Source: Desulforhopalus sp. (lineage in GTDB: Bacteria; Desulfobacterota; Desulfobulbia; Desulfobulbales; Desulfocapsaceae). Taken from it: 57,939 nt of DNA. Every line of letters begins with the position of its first letter. The first letter of the stretch is position 1. The stretch covers positions 1-57,939 of the forward strand of contig JALNVI010000012.1 of NCBI GenBank assembly GCA_023231425.1, written 5' to 3'. The position numbers and the translations under genes were made by a program. Positions 48,804 to 56,827 of the stretch are shown piece by piece. The notes under the pieces were generated by a model, which saw nothing but the letters and a program-made list of their open reading frames with translations, was not told where the DNA came from and searched no databases.

Positions 48804-50501
48804 TTACTTCTCCTTCTTTTTTGGCAGCAGGAAGGAGATAACAAAACCTCCGGTAAACAGTGTTGCCAGCACCAGGCCAATTATCCCAAGGTGGCCGATG
48901 AAGCTCGCCGGAGTTTTCGAGATTCGATCCGCGAGGATGAGAATCGACGATCCCACAATCAGCGCGGCAATAATCATTGCCATGCCCATCAGCCGACTGG
49001 CTGACATCACCCGCTCGGAGAGGTCTTCAATACGTTTCAACTCAAGATTGAGCGTGAAGCGGCTGTGCCTCGCCTGTTCCAGAAAACGCTGCAGATCATT
49101 CGGCAGCATCTCCATCAGCTCAAAACTGTGCTGCAGCAGGTCCAATACCCGTTTCCGGATTGCCTGAAAAGAGTAGCGGTTCATTACGACTTCACGGATC
49201 AGCGGTTCCACATGGGAAATGATATCAAAGCTCGGGTCAAGCCATTCCCCAACGCCTTCAATAGTAGTGAGTGCCTTGGTGAGCAGCATCAGGTCGCTCG
49301 GGCACTGAATATGGTAGTTCTGCAGTATGGAGAAGAAGCTGGAGAGCAGACTGGCTATATCCAGATGCTTCAAGTTTTCACTTTGAAAGTGGGAAATGAA
49401 GTGGCGCAGATCAAGGTGGAATTCACGGCTGTCGAGGACCTCGGGATCGACATTGGTCAGTGCAAGAACTACCCGGCAGAGCTGGTTCTCATCGCCGCGA
49501 ATGACTCCGTTGACAAGGTTGATGAGCTGGTCGGTGGTTCCCTTGTCGATCTGCCCCACCATGCCGCAGTCAATCAGGCAGATGCCACCGTCTTCGAGGA
49601 GAAAAATATTTCCTGGGTGCGGATCGGCGTGAAAAAAGCCGAATCGCAGACACTGTTTGAAAACCGCATCTGTGCCGATGGAGACGACCTTGCGCCGCGT
49701 AGCCAGACTTAATGTCGCCGGGTCGATGGCGCTCAGGACTCGTCCGTGTACCCGTTCCATGGTCAGGACATTGCGGGTGGTGACTTCCCAATAGATCTTT
49801 GGGAAACTGACGTTGGGATCGTCTTCAAAATCGTGACGCATGCGGTCGGCGGACTGGCCCTCAATCACGAGATCAATCTCCTTGAGGATTTCCCGTGAAA
49901 ATTCCTTCACCACCGCCGTTGGACTGTAGCCGAGGTTGGAGAAATACTGCTCCACCACCTTGGCGAGTACTCCCACGAGACTCATATCCTCTTCCAGAAT
50001 CTGGCGGACGCCGGGGCGGAGCACCTTGAGCACTACGCTGGTGCCGTCAAGCAGTCTGGCGGCATGAACCTGAGCGATGGAGGCGGCGGCGAGAGGAATT
50101 TCGTCAATACTGGCAAAGAGCAGATTGAGACCGCCGGGAAACTCGTTGTGCAGGGTACTGCTGATCTCCGACCAGGGAACGCGGGGACAGTCTGTCTGCA
50201 GCTTTTTCAGCTCAGTTGCCCATTCCGGAGGAATAAGATCGGGGCGGGTGGAGAGAATCTGGCCGAGTTTAATGAAGGAGGGTCCGAGCTCCTCCAGCAC
50301 TTTTCGTACCCGCACGGCATTCGGCAGTTCCGAATGCGTTCCAGATTCAGCGCCGTGTATCTCCTCTTTTGATTTCCCGAGCATGCGGTAGATCCCGGCT
50401 TCCTGAAGGAGCTGCTGGAAACCGAAACGGGAGAGTACCCCCGCAATTTCCGCGAGTCTGCGGGTGTTGGTGATGGTGCGCTTTATTGAGGGTATTTTCA
50501 T
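48804..50501 (-). CDS. UbiB/AarF/ABC1 atypical kinase-like protein
   Basis: The 565-residue protein is anchored by two C-terminal transmembrane helices (about 500-560). It has the ABC1 signature: KLGQILSTRPDLIPPEW (KxGQ), the Ala-rich loop AAASIAQVHAA, VVLKVLRPGV with the ATP-binding Lys, the ExD region KEIDLVIEG, and the HADPHPGNIFLL and IDCGMVG catalytic and metal motifs. Family members support quinone synthesis and lipid homeostasis through ATPase activity. In a sulfate reducer a menaquinone link is likely (inference). Repeat copies lie at both ends. Confidence 0.92.
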   Translation of the reverse strand: MKIPSIKRTITNTRRLAEIAGVLSRFGFQQLLQEAGIYRMLGKSKEEIHGAESGTHSELPNAVRVRKVLEELGPSFIKLGQILSTRPDLIPPEWATELKKLQTDCPRVPWSEISSTLHNEFPGGLNLLFASIDEIPLAAASIAQVHAARLLDGTSVVLKVLRPGVRQILEEDMSLVGVLAKVVEQYFSNLGYSPTAVVKEFSREILKEIDLVIEGQSADRMRHDFEDDPNVSFPKIYWEVTTRNVLTMERVHGRVLSAIDPATLSLATRRKVVSIGTDAVFKQCLRFGFFHADPHPGNIFLLEDGGICLIDCGMVGQIDKGTTDQLINLVNGVIRGDENQLCRVVLALTNVDPEVLDSREFHLDLRHFISHFQSENLKHLDIASLLSSFFSILQNYHIQCPSDLMLLTKALTTIEGVGEWLDPSFDIISHVEPLIREVVMNRYSFQAIRKRVLDLLQHSFELMEMLPNDLQRFLEQARHSRFTLNLELKRIEDLSERVMSASRLMGMAMIIAALIVGSSILILADRISKTPASFIGHLGIIGLVLATLFTGGFVISFLLPKKKEK

Positions 50502-50596
50502 GATAACCGGGATGGTGGCGAGTTGTGATGTGTCGGGGGACAGGCTGTCAGGACAGTCGGTCGGGGAGCAATGTCTTTGCGGGCTTTTCCCTGTAT

Positions 50597-50770
50597 GGGG
50601 AACATCGAATAATTGCTCATCTTCTTCGGCACAGTCAAAATTTATCCTCCGACAAAGCGAGGAACGAGACGTCGAGGTACGCGCTATACTTCGATATCAA
50701 CGTTATACCTGTGGTAGATTTTCTTCTGAGCCTCGAGTCTGAACGAAATACAAGCTGTTTCAAGGTGCCC
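50597..50770 (+). mobile_element. Dispersed MITE-like repeat, copy 10 (one 18-bp unit)
   Basis: Left end GGGAACATCGAATAATTGC, the core GACAAAGCGAGGAACGAGAC, one unit (GTACGCGCTATACTTC), GATATCAACGTTATACC, and the right end TTTCAAGGTGCCC. It lies in the 483-bp gap between the divergent ubiB-type and dnaG genes; the remainder (50502-50596 and 50771-50984) shows no gene but has a small hairpin GGACAACCAATGTCC. Confidence 0.88.
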
Positions 50771-50984
50771 TGTATACATATATTCAAACTTACCAAAGCG
50801 GATTCATTTGAGCAATACCGAGGTCATATGCCCCTTGCGCTGTTGTGGAAATCGGGTAACACTGCAAAAGTGGAGGTAGCGGGACAACCAATGTCCTGTC
50901 TGTATCGACTGCCGGTTTCGGCGGTAAAAAAGGAAAAACAGAGGTGTTGTATTGCTTTCGAAGAGGAAAGATGATGGGGCGGCA

Positions 50985-52931
50985 ATGGCGGACAGCGCTG
51001 ATGTCGTTACCCGGGTAAAGGATGCTGCCGACATCGTACAGGTGATCGGGGAATATGTTGATCTAAAGAAAAGCGGCTCCCGCTGGCTTGGTCTCTGTCC
51101 CTTCCATGGAGAGAAAACCCCCTCCTTTTCGGTGACTCCCGCACAGCAGTTTTTTCATTGTTTTGGCTGCGGAGAATCGGGTGATGTAATCAGTTTTGTG
51201 ATGAAATACCAGAATGTTGATTTTCCCGAGGCATTGCAGATTCTGGGCTCTAAATTTGGCGTTTCCATTCCTGAAAAAAGGCAGACAAAGAAAGAAATGG
51301 AAATGCGGGAGCAGCGCAGGAGTCTTTACCGTGTGAGTGAGAAGGCTGCTGAGTGTTATGAGAACTATCTCTACTCCGGCCGGGTAGCGCAAACAGCCCA
51401 TGCCTACCTCAAAAAACGCGGTGTAACGACGGCTGTGGCCAAAAAATTCAAGTTGGGGTTTGCTCCTCCGCCCGATGCCGAAGGGTGGAACTTCCTTGAG
51501 AACACATTAACACGGGAGGAGCAGGCTGCGGCAGTAGAAGCCGGGCTCATTGTGAAAAAGGAGAGCGGTCACCTTTTTGATCGCTTTCGCGACCGCATTG
51601 TTTTCCCCATCTTTAATATCTCTGGTCAAATCTGTGGTTTTGGCGGGCGGATTCTCGGTGAAGGTCAGCCGAAGTATCTCAATTCGCCTGAAAGCCCAAT
51701 CTACACCAAAAGCAAGCTGCTGCTCGGGCTCTACCAGGCGAAAGAGGCGATTCGCACCAGCGACCGTGCGGTGCTGGTTGAGGGTAACTTCGACATGATC
51801 AGCCTTTTTGCCGCAGGCTGTGAGAATGTGGTTGCCCCTCTCGGCACTGCACTCACCCGCGAGCAGCTGCGGCTGTTGAAGAAATTTACCAGTAACGTGG
51901 TGATGCTTTTTGATGGTGATGACGCCGGACGCAAGGCTGCGGTGCGGGCGACCCCGCTCTTTCTTCAGGAGGGATTGAGCGGGCGGGTTGCGATGCTGCC
52001 CGACGGCCACGATCCGGACAGTTTTGTCCGGGAGTTCGGTTTGAAAGATTTACTGGCACTGCTTGAAGAGGCCCAGGGACTGCCGGAGTTCACTGTTGGA
52101 CGTCTCCGTGAAGAGTACGGGCTTTCCTACGACGGTAAATTGAAGATTATTCAGGAGCTCAAGCCTCTGCTGGCAGCGGCCGGGGACAAGCTGAAAAGAG
52201 ATCTCTTCATCAGCCATTTTGAAAAGCTCCTTGATATGGAAAAAGGGGCGCTGGCCGTACTTGAAGAAGAGGTTGAACGGGCCGAGGCCGAAGAGCAGGC
52301 GAAGGCAGAGCTGCAGGGGATTGCAGAACTGCAGGAGCCAGAGGATATGGAGGCCCCTTTCCCGCCCGCATGGGCAGAGGAAGAGAGCTCTTCCGCCGTG
52401 GCTGGACCTGCATTCGGGCGACAGAAGTTTTCCGGGGCACCGCATTGCGGGATGACTTTTCCGCAGCGACAGGTTGCAGCCTGGATGGTGTGTAACCCGG
52501 ATCATTACAGGAGCCTGGTTGACGCGGGGGTGCGGAAATTTCTCACCGATACTCCAGGAGAGATCCTTTTTCTCACCATGGGGCAGTTGCTGGAAAAAAA
52601 TGAATTCGCTGGACCGGAGGAACTGCTCAATGTTCTCATAGAGGGAGAGGAACGCACCTTTGTTTCGTGGACAATGCTTTACCCGCCCCAGCCTGCAGAC
52701 ATGGGGCTGGATGATACGGGAGATCCCCGGGAGCTTGAGTTTCAGCAGATTTTGGATACTCTTGGAGTGCGGGAGAGCGGGGAGAGCCTCGGGACACTCC
52801 AGGAACAGATTAGACTGGCGGAGAAAGCGGGTGACATGGAAGAGGTGGATCGCCTGATGATGAAGCAGGTACAGATTGCTGCGGCCCTCCACCGGGGAAA
52901 AGCCCGTGGCGGACGACAGGAGAAAAGGTGA
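50985..52931 (+). CDS. dnaG: DNA primase
   Basis: DnaG lays RNA primers at the replication fork. The 648-residue product begins with the CHC2 zinc ribbon (CPFHGEKTPSFSV and FHCFGCGESGDVISF), followed by the RNA-polymerase domain with the TOPRIM motifs VLVEGNFDMISLF and MLFDGDDAGRKAA, and a C-terminal helicase-binding region. A Glu-rich linker lies near 430-470. The ATG at 50985 is used; a TTG at 50952 with AGAGGTG at good spacing is an alternative. Instead of the usual rpoD, dprA follows with a one-base overlap. Confidence 0.95.
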   Translation: MADSADVVTRVKDAADIVQVIGEYVDLKKSGSRWLGLCPFHGEKTPSFSVTPAQQFFHCFGCGESGDVISFVMKYQNVDFPEALQILGSKFGVSIPEKRQTKKEMEMREQRRSLYRVSEKAAECYENYLYSGRVAQTAHAYLKKRGVTTAVAKKFKLGFAPPPDAEGWNFLENTLTREEQAAAVEAGLIVKKESGHLFDRFRDRIVFPIFNISGQICGFGGRILGEGQPKYLNSPESPIYTKSKLLLGLYQAKEAIRTSDRAVLVEGNFDMISLFAAGCENVVAPLGTALTREQLRLLKKFTSNVVMLFDGDDAGRKAAVRATPLFLQEGLSGRVAMLPDGHDPDSFVREFGLKDLLALLEEAQGLPEFTVGRLREEYGLSYDGKLKIIQELKPLLAAAGDKLKRDLFISHFEKLLDMEKGALAVLEEEVERAEAEEQAKAELQGIAELQEPEDMEAPFPPAWAEEESSSAVAGPAFGRQKFSGAPHCGMTFPQRQVAAWMVCNPDHYRSLVDAGVRKFLTDTPGEILFLTMGQLLEKNEFAGPEELLNVLIEGEERTFVSWTMLYPPQPADMGLDDTGDPRELEFQQILDTLGVRESGESLGTLQEQIRLAEKAGDMEEVDRLMMKQVQIAAALHRGKARGGRQEKR

Positions 52932-54037
52932 TGGAGGAAAAAACTGCATGGCTTAATCTCAGCCTGACCCCCGGGCTTGGTATTACAACCCTCTGGCGAC
53001 TGGTGCGCGCGCTCGGTTCGCCGCAGGCGGTCCTGGAAGCGAAGGCTCCCCGGCTTCAGGCGGTGAGCGGGGTGCAGAAACGCCATCTGAGCGGGTTGCT
53101 CAACCGGACTGGGGATGAGGATCTGGCCTCCCCGGAGCTGGAGAGGCTGCAGGCCTTCGGTGGTCGCGCCGTGAGTTGGGACGATTCGCTTTATCCCTCA
53201 CTTCTCAAAGAGATTGTAGATCCGCCCCCGGTGCTTTACATCGTTGGCGACCCGGCTCTGCTTTTGCGTCCCGCAGTGGCGGTGGTTGGCTCGCGGGCGG
53301 CCTCAAGCTACGGCCGTCATACGGCCTTCAACCTTGCGCGGGAGCTTGCTGCGGCGGGGGCAATGGTGGTGTCAGGGCTCGCCCTGGGCATTGATGCCGA
53401 GGCCCATCGCGGCGCTCTGGCGGCGGGGGGAGCTACAGCGGCAATTCTTGGCTTCGGCCTTGATGTCGTCTATCCCCGTCAGAATGAAGCGCTCTATCGG
53501 GAGATCGGATACAATGGATTACTGATCAGCGAATATCCCCTTGGCACGCGCCCGGATGGCTGGCGTTTTCCCGCCCGCAACCGCATTATTGCCGGGATGA
53601 GTCTCGGCGTGGTGGTGGCAGAGGCTGCGCGGAAATCGGGCTCGCTGATCACGGCGCAGATGGGTCTCGACTTTGGCCGCGAGGTCTTTGCCGTGCCGGG
53701 GCAGATTGATTCAGAGAAGAGTGAAGGCTGTCACCTGCTGCTCCGCGAAGGGGCTTCACTGGTGATGGGCGTGGCTGATATCCTGCGGGAGGCTGGTCTC
53801 TCCCGGAGTGAACCTGCGTCGGCAGCTGTGGTATCAGCGGAGAGTCAGGCAGAAGACGCTCTTGAACCGGAAGCCGCGCAGCTGCTGCAGTGCATTGAGA
53901 ACTATGCTGCTGCAAAGGATGAAATTATAAAGCGCAGCGGGTTCTCCCCAGGCAGGGTGAGTGAGCTGCTGTTGATGCTGGAACTTGACGGTCTGGTGGA
54001 AAACCTGCCGGGTGACCAGGTGCGCAGGGTCGGGTGA
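52931..54037 (+). CDS. dprA: DNA-processing protein DprA (Smf)
   Basis: DprA binds incoming single-stranded DNA and loads RecA during transformation. The 368-residue product has an N-terminal helical domain (LSLTPGLGITTLWRLV), the Rossmann-type core with VAVVGSRAASSYG, SGLALGIDAEAHRGAL, GFGLDVVYPRQN and SEYPLGTRPDGWRFPARNRII, and a C-terminal winged-helix part (about 305-365). It starts in the dnaG stop (TGATG). With comF at 28138, it suggests a competence or general DNA-maintenance set, though many non-competent bacteria keep both. Confidence 0.94.
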   Translation: MEEKTAWLNLSLTPGLGITTLWRLVRALGSPQAVLEAKAPRLQAVSGVQKRHLSGLLNRTGDEDLASPELERLQAFGGRAVSWDDSLYPSLLKEIVDPPPVLYIVGDPALLLRPAVAVVGSRAASSYGRHTAFNLARELAAAGAMVVSGLALGIDAEAHRGALAAGGATAAILGFGLDVVYPRQNEALYREIGYNGLLISEYPLGTRPDGWRFPARNRIIAGMSLGVVVAEAARKSGSLITAQMGLDFGREVFAVPGQIDSEKSEGCHLLLREGASLVMGVADILREAGLSRSEPASAAVVSAESQAEDALEPEAAQLLQCIENYAAAKDEIIKRSGFSPGRVSELLLMLELDGLVENLPGDQVRRVG

Positions 54038-54077
54038 GGGCGATTCTTCCCACACGTTCCCTGTATCCTTTTTCAAA

Positions 54078-54219
54078 GAACCTTGCATAACCAGTATTTC
54101 GCTCATCTTCTTCGTTACAGTCAAAAAATTATCCTCGGAATATTAAATATATACCTCCGGTAATTTTTCTCCTGTGCCTTGAATATGAACGAAATACAAA
54201 ATTATTCAAGGTTCCCTTC
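54078..54219 (+). mobile_element. Dispersed MITE-like repeat, copy 11 (short form, core absent)
   Basis: Left end GAACCTTGCATAACC and CTTCTTCGTTACAGTC, then AATTATCCTCGGAATATTAA directly into the right half (GTAATTTTTCTCCTGTGCC, GAATATGAACGAAATACAA) and end TTATTCAAGGTTCCC. Same architecture as copy 3. It fills the dprA-rpe gap. Confidence 0.88.
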
Positions 54220-54239
54220 AGATATTAAATGGAGTTCCC

Positions 54240-54920
54240 ATGAGTGGAAAAATTCAGATAGCCCCTTCTCTCCTTTCAGCCGACTTTTCCCGTCTTGGTG
54301 AGGAGATTCGCGCGGTGGAGCAGGGTGGTGCGGACCTCATTCATATTGATGTTATGGATGGGTGTTTTGTCCCCAATATTACAATCGGTCCATTGATTGT
54401 GAAGGCGGCGAAAAGGGTGGCAAAGCAACCCCTTGATGTACACCTGATGATTATTGAAGCGGATAAATATCTGGAAGATTTTGCCTCCGCGGGAGCAGAT
54501 ATTATCTCCGTGCATGTAGAGGCGTGCACCCATCTCCATCGTACGGTGGCACGGATTCATGAGCTGGGATGCCGGGCGGGTGTCGTGCTCAACCCGGCAA
54601 CGTCGTTGAGTTCGCTTGATTATATTCTTGAAGAGGTGGAGGTGGTGATGCTGATGTCGGTGAATCCCGGATTTGGCGGACAGAGTTTCATTCCGTCTAC
54701 ACTGAGGAAGATTCATGAATTGAGCCAGCGCATCAAGGCGCTGGACAAAGAGATTGTAATTGAAGTGGACGGTGGTATCAGTCCGGCATCCATTGAAAAA
54801 GTTGCTGCTGCCGGCGCTACGCTCTTTGTGGCAGGATCTGCGGTGTATGGCAGTGACGACTATGCGGCAACTATTGCGCAGATGAAAGTAAACGGAGAAA
54901 AAGGCGCAGCTCGAAATTAA
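54240..54920 (+). CDS. rpe: Ribulose-phosphate 3-epimerase
   Basis: Rpe interconverts ribulose 5-phosphate and xylulose 5-phosphate in the pentose phosphate pathway. The 226-residue TIM barrel starts with APSLLSADFSRLGEEI (Ser/Asp), has IDVMDGCFVPNITIGP (metal-ligand Asp and catalytic Asp), LDVHLMI (His ligand), VMLMSVNPGFGGQSFI and EVDGGIS with a second catalytic Asp. GGAG precedes the ATG. It lies between dprA and pgi, and a terminus-like AAGGGTATCTTGAAA at 54925 hints at a lost repeat end. Confidence 0.95.
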   Translation: MSGKIQIAPSLLSADFSRLGEEIRAVEQGGADLIHIDVMDGCFVPNITIGPLIVKAAKRVAKQPLDVHLMIIEADKYLEDFASAGADIISVHVEACTHLHRTVARIHELGCRAGVVLNPATSLSSLDYILEEVEVVMLMSVNPGFGGQSFIPSTLRKIHELSQRIKALDKEIVIEVDGGISPASIEKVAAAGATLFVAGSAVYGSDDYAATIAQMKVNGEKGAARN

Positions 54921-55024
54921 GTTGAAGGGTATCTTGAAATGAGTTGTGGAGAAAGACCTCTCAATTACTTGTACAGGCTGTCTTTTTCAAAGAAGTTTGT
55001 CGAATAAATGAAAAGGAGAGATAC

Positions 55025-56617
55025 ATGACATACCGTAATTTTCAGGAGACGACCGTTTATAACAAATTACGGCAACTCGCCGGGGCTCCCTTTGATCTGA
55101 CGACGGAGAACGCCCTTACTGCCGGAAACAGACTGGAGAAATATGCATGTCGAACTCCGATGTTCAATCTTCACTATGCCACCCAGCGTGTCGATGATGA
55201 GGTCCTGAATGGATTGCAGACGATGGCTGATGAACTCAAGATTGTCGAGCAGTTCAAGGCGATGCGTCGCGGTGCGGTAATGAATAAGATCAAGGACGTT
55301 GAGAGTGAGAACCGTCAGGTCCTGCACACCTCTTCCCGAGATCATTTCCATCAGCCACCCTGTGAACCGGTTGCTGCAGCCCAGTCGAAAACTGAGCTGG
55401 AAAAGTTGAAGTGCTTTCTTGACAAGGTGGCCGATGGGACACTGACCGGCAGTACAGGTAAGTCCTTTACCACGGTTCTTCATGTGGGCATAGGTGGATC
55501 CGATCTCGGTCCGCGGGCGCTTTATGAGGCGTTGCTGCCATACGGCATTGGGGGACGTTCGGTTCATTTTATCTCCAATGTCGATCCCGATGACGCGGCC
55601 CGCCGGCTCGGTGAAGTGAATCTTGAAGAGTGTCTGGTGGTCACTGTCTCCAAAAGTGGTGGAACTCTTGAGACACTCACCAACGAGACACTGGTGCAGA
55701 CTGCTCTGCGGGACGTCGGTCTTGATCCGAAGAAACACTGTGTTGCCGTTACCGGTGAGGGGAGCCCGCTGGACAATCCGGAGAATTATCTGCGATCCTT
55801 CTACATGTTCGATTATATCGGCGGCCGTTACAGTGCTACCTCAATGGTGGGAGCGGTGAGTCTGGGGTTCTTCCTCGGTTTCGAAGGCTTCATGAGCATG
55901 CTGGAAGGTGCAGACGAGATGGACTGCCTTGCCGAGGGTAATTCTCTGCAGGAGAATCCGGCTCTGCTGCTGGCGCTGCTGGGGGTGTGGAATCATAACT
56001 TCCTCGGGTATCCGACGGTTGCGGTGCTGCCGTATTCTCAGGGACTGCACCGTTTCCCGGCGCATTTGCAGCAGTGTGACATGGAGAGTAACGGCAAGTC
56101 GATCACCCGCGACGGCAAAAAGGTTACCGCCAAAAGCGGGCCGATTATCTGGGGAGAGCCTGGCACTAACGGTCAACACGCCTTCTATCAGCTGCTTCAT
56201 CAGGGGACGGAGATTGTTCCGGTGGAGTTCATCGGGTTCCAAAAATCACAGTACGGCTATGATCTTAAAGTGCAGGGAACGACCTCTCAGCAGAAATTGC
56301 TGGCCAATCTCTATGCACAGTCCGTTGCCTTCGCCATCGGCCAGAAGTCAGACAACCCTAACCGCTTTTTTGCCGGGAACCGGCCTTCAACAATCATCAT
56401 GGGGCAACGGCTGTTTCCCCGGAGTCTCGGCGCACTGCTTGCTCTCTACGAGGCAAAAATTGTCCTCCAGGGCTTCTGCTGGAATATCAACTCCTTCGAC
56501 CAGGAAGGAGTGCAGCTTGGCAAGGTGCTCGCGGGCGGATTTCTCAAGCAGATGGAGGCAGGGACGACTGCTGGGGATGGCATTGAAAGCCATTTCCTCA
56601 AGGCCGTTACAGGGTGA
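55025..56617 (+). CDS. pgi: Glucose-6-phosphate isomerase
   Basis: Pgi interconverts glucose 6-phosphate and fructose 6-phosphate. The 530-residue product has the substrate-binding segments HVGIGGSDLGPRALYEAL and VVTVSKSGGTLETLTN (SKT-like loop), catalytic Glu in the GTNGQHAFYQLLHQGT motif (PGI signature, His), and the second signature GQRLFPRSLGALLALYEAKI. The ATG at 55025 is chosen because AAGGAG lies just before it; an upstream frame extension begins inside non-coding DNA. It and rpe link the window's carbon genes. Confidence 0.95.
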   Translation: MTYRNFQETTVYNKLRQLAGAPFDLTTENALTAGNRLEKYACRTPMFNLHYATQRVDDEVLNGLQTMADELKIVEQFKAMRRGAVMNKIKDVESENRQVLHTSSRDHFHQPPCEPVAAAQSKTELEKLKCFLDKVADGTLTGSTGKSFTTVLHVGIGGSDLGPRALYEALLPYGIGGRSVHFISNVDPDDAARRLGEVNLEECLVVTVSKSGGTLETLTNETLVQTALRDVGLDPKKHCVAVTGEGSPLDNPENYLRSFYMFDYIGGRYSATSMVGAVSLGFFLGFEGFMSMLEGADEMDCLAEGNSLQENPALLLALLGVWNHNFLGYPTVAVLPYSQGLHRFPAHLQQCDMESNGKSITRDGKKVTAKSGPIIWGEPGTNGQHAFYQLLHQGTEIVPVEFIGFQKSQYGYDLKVQGTTSQQKLLANLYAQSVAFAIGQKSDNPNRFFAGNRPSTIIMGQRLFPRSLGALLALYEAKIVLQGFCWNINSFDQEGVQLGKVLAGGFLKQMEAGTTAGDGIESHFLKAVTG

Positions 56618-56681
56618 AGATTGAAAGATTTTTCGGGGATATGAACATGTATTTGGCGTGCCTCCGCTCTCCGATTTTTTG

Positions 56682-56732
56682 TTGACAAAGAGGGGTTGTA
56701 AAGATATGCTCATTCACTGAATGAACATTCAG
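56682..56732 (+). promoter_or_regulatory. dsrA promoter with overlapping palindromic operator
   Basis: TTGACA (56682-56687), 17 nt, then TATGCT (56705-56710) form a strong sigma-70-type promoter. The start region holds CATTCA-C-TGAATG followed by AA and CATTCAG, so three inverted/direct half-sites of CATTCA overlap between 56711 and 56732. This is a likely operator covering the transcription start, 96-117 nt before the dsrA ATG. Confidence 0.6.
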
Positions 56733-56827
56733 CTGATGTAGTATTTTTAGTGGATAGATCTGTTAAGGAGGACTTTCCATCTCGAAAAGGGTGGGAGTTT
56801 TTAAACTGTAACTCAAAGGAGGAAATC

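Noticed and set aside
54925..54940. Solo repeat terminus AAGGGTATCTTGAAAT after rpe
   Set aside because: It resembles the repeat end but no further element sequence follows; too short to call.
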